A stretch of 64,000 nt of DNA from VRUE01 sp035605695. Lineage in GTDB: Bacteria > Actinomycetota > Thermoleophilia > Solirubrobacterales > 70-9. The stretch is taken from the NCBI GenBank assembly GCA_035605695.1, contig DATNGZ010000004.1, positions 1-64,000 of the forward strand, written 5' to 3'. Below, one piece after another: positions 59,825 to 64,000 of this stretch (the stretch's first letter is position 1; each line of letters opens with the position of its first letter). Made by a program: the position numbers and the translations under genes. The notes under the pieces are model-generated. The model had not been told where the DNA came from. It did no database searches and saw nothing but the letters and a program-made list of their open reading frames with translations.

Positions 59825-61765
59825 TTAAAGCTCGTACCAATTTTCGCCGTCGCACACGAGCTGGATCTGACCTGGCCCCGTGAATTTTTCGTCCAATTTG
59901 AGGACCCCTGCATTTTCGAGACTCGCAGTGCTCGTGAAACGCAGGGTGAGGACGCGGCCTTTGTGGCTTGCGGCGATCGTTGTGATGGTCGAAGACCCAG
60001 AGATAATCCAGTAGTTGGAGTGCACCCCGAACGACATGGATGCGCTGGCGCTGAACGGACCGATTGACTGATCGGTATCGATGGAAGCGCCGCGGTTGTT
60101 CGTGCCAACGAGTGAGAAGCCGCCGCCGGTGTTTTCCTTGACGCGGACTGTGGCGATATTGAGGCTGTCGCTGGTGCCTTCGGATTTGATCGCGAAGCCG
60201 GTGTTTTTCTGGAGATCCGGCCCGGTGACCTTGGCCCCATTGGCCTGGTCAATGAACCGGATGCCATCAGACCCATTGCCGTGGGCCTGAGAGCCATTGA
60301 CCGTGCAGGAGAAGGCGTTTTCGATCTGAAGCCCCCGCAGGGTGTTCTTGTCGAAGAAGCCGCCGCTGATGTTGAGATGAACAACGCCCGTTGAACCAGG
60401 TGCCGCGCAGATAAGACCGTGCTGCCCATTTTCCCTCGCGTCTGTCGCAATGACTTCGCAGCGGTGATCGGCGTTGCCCGTTGCGGAGATCGCAATGCCG
60501 TGGCCCAGGTTGTTATCGGCGGAACAGCCGATGAACTTCGTCCATGACTCAGAGTCGTCGAAGGCGACGGTTGCGCCTTCGCTGTGGCTCGCCGCGGCCC
60601 CCCGGCCTGAGCTCCGTTCACAGCCCGTGAGCGTGTTCCCTTCGATCAGCGAGTAGGAGATGCGCTCGCTGCCGATGATCACGTTGCCTTGCGGCGGGAG
60701 GAACGAGGCGTCTACTAGGGGGACTTCGGTGACCGAGGCGTTGATTGCCACAGTGAGTGTGGTCGTCGTCGTAACCGATTCCAGGGCCCTGGCGCTGAAC
60801 CCCGCAACAACGTTGTTCTCCGCCGTGCAACCAAGGAACCGGACGTGGCGACCACGAATGTCGTAGCCGTGATCGGCGTTACCCGCTGCGTAGCAGTCGA
60901 TCAGGGTGGCGCGCTCGCAGGACTTGACGTCAAGGCCGTCCGAAGAGCCGGCGGCAAGGCCGTTGTTGAGGATGCGGCACTTCTCGAGGTAGATGTCGGA
61001 GACGGGCCCGCGCTTCGCGACGGTACTTTCGGGTCTTCCTTGGAGCCCCAAGCCGTAGCCTCGGCCGTTGATGAAGTTGCAGCGCAGGGCGTGGAAGCGA
61101 CGGATCGAATAGGCATGAAACAGCGCGCCGGCAGGGTCAGCTTCTTCGAGATTGGAGTTGTCCTTGTCCCCGTCGAAGGTGATCCCCTCCAGGTAGACGT
61201 CTTCGACGGGGACGTTCGACCCGATGCCCGTCATGCTGAAGGTGCCACCGAGAAGCGAGCCTTCCTCGTCCGGGTCCAAGCGAAGCGTGGTAGCGCCTGG
61301 CCCGGCCCCGACAAGGCGGAGGTTGTTTACATATTTCAGGCCTTTGACTCTGAAAGTCCCAGCGGGAAAGCGCACCTCGCCGGTTGGTCCGGCGCTGTTG
61401 ATTGCCGCCTGGACCGGAGCCGTGTCGTCGGCTACACCATCTCCCTTGGCCCCGTAGCTCTTGACATTGGGGACAAACCAGACGTCGGGCGTGGGCGAGC
61501 TTGGCTCCCACCACTCAATCACCGGGGGGCCGTCGAGGGGCTGGGCGATCCGGGCGCGGTCGAAGCGCTTCGGGTAGAAGATCCCCTCGGCGCCAACGTA
61601 CGGGGTCCACGGCATCGGGTCCGTCGCCAGCAGGGGATCTAGGGCCTGGACTGTGCAGCGGATCAACTGGCCCTCCGAAGCCGCGTCGTCGAGCACGACC
61701 CCGGTCCGCAGTTCAGGCGGAGGAATCGTTACGGCTCCGGCGGTGAGGTCGGCGGGGTTCGCCAT
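59825..61765 (-). CDS. parallel beta-helix tail spike
   Basis: 646 residues from ATG 61765 (MANPADLTAGAVTIPPPELRTGVVLDDAASEGQLIRC). N-terminal particle-binding part about 1-110, then VKSYGAKGDGVADDTAPVQAAINSAGPTGEVRFPAGTFRV, the pectate-lyase-3/GH28-type entry, then right-handed beta-helix rungs (RFLGCTAENNVVAGFSA, CTVNGSQAHGNGSDGIRF). Likely receptor-binding or polysaccharide-degrading. Shares one base with the upstream stop. Confidence 0.87.
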   Translation of the reverse strand: MANPADLTAGAVTIPPPELRTGVVLDDAASEGQLIRCTVQALDPLLATDPMPWTPYVGAEGIFYPKRFDRARIAQPLDGPPVIEWWEPSSPTPDVWFVPNVKSYGAKGDGVADDTAPVQAAINSAGPTGEVRFPAGTFRVKGLKYVNNLRLVGAGPGATTLRLDPDEEGSLLGGTFSMTGIGSNVPVEDVYLEGITFDGDKDNSNLEEADPAGALFHAYSIRRFHALRCNFINGRGYGLGLQGRPESTVAKRGPVSDIYLEKCRILNNGLAAGSSDGLDVKSCERATLIDCYAAGNADHGYDIRGRHVRFLGCTAENNVVAGFSARALESVTTTTTLTVAINASVTEVPLVDASFLPPQGNVIIGSERISYSLIEGNTLTGCERSSGRGAAASHSEGATVAFDDSESWTKFIGCSADNNLGHGIAISATGNADHRCEVIATDARENGQHGLICAAPGSTGVVHLNISGGFFDKNTLRGLQIENAFSCTVNGSQAHGNGSDGIRFIDQANGAKVTGPDLQKNTGFAIKSEGTSDSLNIATVRVKENTGGGFSLVGTNNRGASIDTDQSIGPFSASASMSFGVHSNYWIISGSSTITTIAASHKGRVLTLRFTSTASLENAGVLKLDEKFTGPGQIQLVCDGENWYEL

Positions 61766-63702
61766 CAGAGACCCTTCGGGTGGCGCTTGGTCTGGAAGGC
61801 TGCTAGGTCGGAGGCTGAGTAGTTGGGCTTGCCGACGCCGCCGCTGACGCCGCCACACTCGAAGAGCACGCCTTCGAGCTCGATGATTACGTGTTCGGTG
61901 TGCGGGTTGCCGGTGCCGGCCTTGTCGTGGACGGTGACCAGGTCGCCCTCCCCGGCCTCGCCCCAGCTCGTCAGCGTGGACGTGGTCAACCGGCCGTCGA
62001 GCAGGCCGCCGGCATTGAGCACCTTGGAGACGAAGCCCGAGCAGTCGTAGCCGTCCGGCCCGAAGCCGCCCCAGATGTAGGGCTTGCCGATCTCCCCTTC
62101 GGCGAATTCCCGCATTCGCTGCACCGTCTCGTTGCTCCCACTCGAGGCGGAGTCCGAGTCTTCCTCCGACGTCGTCTGATTGGGCGGCTCGCCAAGCGGT
62201 GCGGTCGGTTTGCGGGCCTTGATCGTCAGCAGGCGCGCGTCGGCGTCCCCGGTCAGTGCCCCTTCGATCGTCTCGATCAGGTAGCGGCCGCGGCCTTCAC
62301 CCGTTGCGGCCTTGCGGTTGGAGCTGACGGCGGCTTTCTGGCCGCGGCGCAACGGTGGATCTCCGAAGCCGACGCTGGCTGGCCCATACCCGCCGATCGT
62401 GATCACGCCGCCGGGGGGCACCGACCACTCCTTCGCCCAGGCGTACACCGTCACGGTGGTGACCGGCTTGTTGCCGTTGCAGTCGAAGTCGACGTCCTCG
62501 ATCCCCGGCGTCGAGGGGCGGGCCTCTCCGGGCTTGCGCTCGATCGCCAGGCGGACCATGCCACGAGCAAGTTCCAACTCGTCGATGAAGAAGAAGCGGC
62601 CGGCGACGAAGAACGCGCGCCAGTTGCGTTCCTTGGCAAGGCGCTTGATCGCCTCCCAGTAGTTCTCGTCCTTGCCGACCTCGAAGTAGAAGGCCTGCGT
62701 GGTCGTTTCCTCGCCGCCCAAGTCGCCGCCGCCGAAGGCGTCGAGCCACCCCTGCGCCTCTTTCTGCCAGGGGCCGTAGTTCCCGGCACCGTTGCTCGCG
62801 TCGCCGGCGCTGGAGCGCTGCACCGCCTGGGCAATCTCGTGCGGCTTCGCGTCGGGGTGGGCCCGGTAGTAAGCGAGGGCGCCCGTCGCGGTCGGTTCGT
62901 AGCCTTTGAGGAAGCCGACCACTGCCTCCTCGACGTTGTTGGGATTCCCGTCGAACCCGGACACCGACTCGGGTTCGATCTGCATGTAGTTGCCCGAGAA
63001 GGCGCCAAGGCCGGACTCGACAATCAGCGCCTCCATCACCGCCAGCAGCACCGCCTTGGGCGCCGAGTAGGACTCTGCGGTCCGCAGCGCGCGATCGCCG
63101 ACGTCGATCTGCGCCTTCGTCGCCTCATCGCCCTTTACCTCGAGGCCGTCGACGTCGCCGATCCCGTGGTCGCGATTGGCCTTCGCGTCGGACTTGGCGG
63201 CGTCGCCCTGCGCCTTCGTCCGAATCGGCTGCTTTTCGTGCAGCTGCGGACAGTGCCAAGGGATCCGCGGCTTGACCTCTTCGATCAAGCTGATGACGAA
63301 CTCGGCGCACGTCACTTCGTCTGGCTGACCTCGGTGCGCCTGGACCTTTTTTGGGCCCTTCAGCTTGCGGAGGTTGGCGATCGCGCTTTCCTCGAGCGGG
63401 ATCGTGAAAACCGTCCCCGCCTTCTTCATGCCGAGGTAGGAGAAGCGCAGGCCGTCGAGCTTGGCCTCCCAGTCTTCGGAGAGCAGGGGCAGGTCGAGCA
63501 GCGCGAGCGACTCGTCACGGACTTCCAGCCCGATCGTGCTGCCACCGCCGATGGTCCGCTTTAGAGTCGGCGTCGGCAACAGAGCGCCGCCGATCTTGGC
63601 CGCCACGCCCTGCCCGTCGCGTAGCTCGAGCTCGTCGAGATCCGAAGCGTGGCCCTGTACCCGATTCGGGATCGCCTTCGCCTTGGCGACCGCGGGGCTC
63701 AC
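61765..63702 (-). CDS. tail hub protein with lysozyme-like and NlpC/P60 domains
   Basis: 645 residues. N-terminal gpD/hub-like region (about 25-160, GSTIGLEVRDESLALLDLPLLSEDWEAKLDG); middle with VLLAVMEALIVESGLGAF and QAVQRSSAG...YGPWQKEAQGWLDAFGG, a lysozyme/transglycosylase-like stretch; C-terminal NlpC/P60 with C554 in YDCSGFVSK and His in NPHTEHVIIEL. It would pierce the wall on infection. Overlaps both neighbours. Confidence 0.82.
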   Translation of the reverse strand: MSPAVAKAKAIPNRVQGHASDLDELELRDGQGVAAKIGGALLPTPTLKRTIGGGSTIGLEVRDESLALLDLPLLSEDWEAKLDGLRFSYLGMKKAGTVFTIPLEESAIANLRKLKGPKKVQAHRGQPDEVTCAEFVISLIEEVKPRIPWHCPQLHEKQPIRTKAQGDAAKSDAKANRDHGIGDVDGLEVKGDEATKAQIDVGDRALRTAESYSAPKAVLLAVMEALIVESGLGAFSGNYMQIEPESVSGFDGNPNNVEEAVVGFLKGYEPTATGALAYYRAHPDAKPHEIAQAVQRSSAGDASNGAGNYGPWQKEAQGWLDAFGGGDLGGEETTTQAFYFEVGKDENYWEAIKRLAKERNWRAFFVAGRFFFIDELELARGMVRLAIERKPGEARPSTPGIEDVDFDCNGNKPVTTVTVYAWAKEWSVPPGGVITIGGYGPASVGFGDPPLRRGQKAAVSSNRKAATGEGRGRYLIETIEGALTGDADARLLTIKARKPTAPLGEPPNQTTSEEDSDSASSGSNETVQRMREFAEGEIGKPYIWGGFGPDGYDCSGFVSKVLNAGGLLDGRLTTSTLTSWGEAGEGDLVTVHDKAGTGNPHTEHVIIELEGVLFECGGVSGGVGKPNYSASDLAAFQTKRHPKGL

Positions 63703-64000
63703 AGCTTGAGGACCTTGCCCGCCGGCAGCTTCTTGCCGGGGTCGGTGAGGCCGTTCTTGTCGCCGATCTCCCTCCAGCGGCGCCAGTCGCCGTTGTAAAG
63801 CTGCGCGGCGATCGACTGCAGCGTGTCGCCTTTGCTCGTCGTGTAGGTGCCGCCGACGGCGACGTTCTGGGCGATGCGCCCGCCCGAGTTCTTCCCCCTG
63901 CGCCGTCGGCGCTCCTTGACCACTTCGGGCCGGACGTACTGCATCAGCTTCAGCGTCAGCCGCTGGCGAAGCAAGGTGTTGTCCTCGTCCTCGTCACGGA
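63699..64000 (-). CDS. LysM tail protein, 5' end outside window
   Basis: LysM domain GTYTTSKGDTLQSIAAQLYNGDWRRWREIGDKNGLTDPGKKLPAGKVLKL is at the C-terminus; such proteins sit between tail tube and hub (gp53-like). The frame is open through the right edge (RDEDEDNTLLRQRL), so the start at 63974 seen in the window is probably internal. Confidence 0.8.
   Translation of the reverse strand, partial: RDEDEDNTLLRQRLTLKLMQYVRPEVVKERRRRRGKNSGGRIAQNVAVGGTYTTSKGDTLQSIAAQLYNGDWRRWREIGDKNGLTDPGKKLPAGKVLKL

Noticed and set aside
59737..60621. 294-residue Ser/Ala-rich minus frame overlapping the tail spike
   Set aside because: It is the shadow of the spike gene in another frame; composition is Ser/Thr/Pro/Arg noise.

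Overview
The window is 64 kb of GC-rich bacterial chromosome. Gene content suggests an actinomycetote, most like Solirubrobacterales/Thermoleophilia: actinobacterial-type IF-1 and GuaB3, class 2 PyrF, aa3-type oxidase genes, a DUF3352 lipoprotein, a c-di-AMP riboswitch before an M23 peptidase, and ArsR-like winged-helix proteins. The taxon is inferred from style; no rRNA or tRNA gene was found. Ends are ragged: the cytochrome oxidase subunit I gene runs off the left edge and a LysM tail-protein gene runs off the right edge.

Host part, about 1-45.9 kb. 0-3 kb: cytochrome c oxidase subunits I and II and a GT4 glycosyltransferase. 3-10 kb: a zinc-ribbon protein, a secreted protein, an AtzG-like small protein coupled to an amidase, a DrrAB-type ABC exporter with two permeases, and an MGH1-like glycosidase. 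10-15 kb: an AT-rich secreted protein, a glycosyltransferase, and a minus-strand cassette of PqqD-like protein with a precursor-like tail, HprK-like kinase, GT2 and NTP_transf_5 nucleotidyltransferase, sitting just downstream of infA. 15-27.5 kb: housekeeping genes (CCA-adding-type enzyme, alr, CBS protein, nnr, acpS, DUF3352 lipoprotein, glmS, glmM, rpsI with a 181-residue acidic extension, rplM), interrupted by a Fic gene. 27.5-32 kb: c-di-AMP riboswitch plus M23 peptidase, a TetR regulator divergent from two alpha/beta hydrolases, and a presenilin-like GxGD membrane protein. 32-45 kb: guaA, guaB3, a PfkB kinase, a D,D-carboxypeptidase, a LysM protein, pyrF (apparently CTG-started), hup, tldE/tldD, a Roadblock-like protein, a broken DUF559/AbiEi-type gene, a CDF transporter, rdgB, rph, and a VapBC-like module.

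Prophage part, about 46.1 kb to the right edge. A large serine integrase reads rightward. A compact leftward early operon follows (many tiny Cys-rich or single-TM proteins, MazG-like NTPase), then a divergent two-HTH switch with only 22 bp between starts, more regulators, a structured leader with a 19-codon ORF, a lysis cassette (three-domain endolysin, small holin-like proteins), and late genes for a contractile tail (tail fibre, gpI, baseplate J, gp25, parallel-beta-helix spike, NlpC/P60 hub protein, LysM protein). Two small plus-strand genes in the late region look like morons.

Most noteworthy for follow-up: the PqqD-tail/kinase/nucleotidyltransferase cassette, a palindromic repeat present inside or at the start of two unrelated genes, the presenilin-like protein carrying one of those repeats, the prophage leader RNA, and several gene starts that automated calls would miss.
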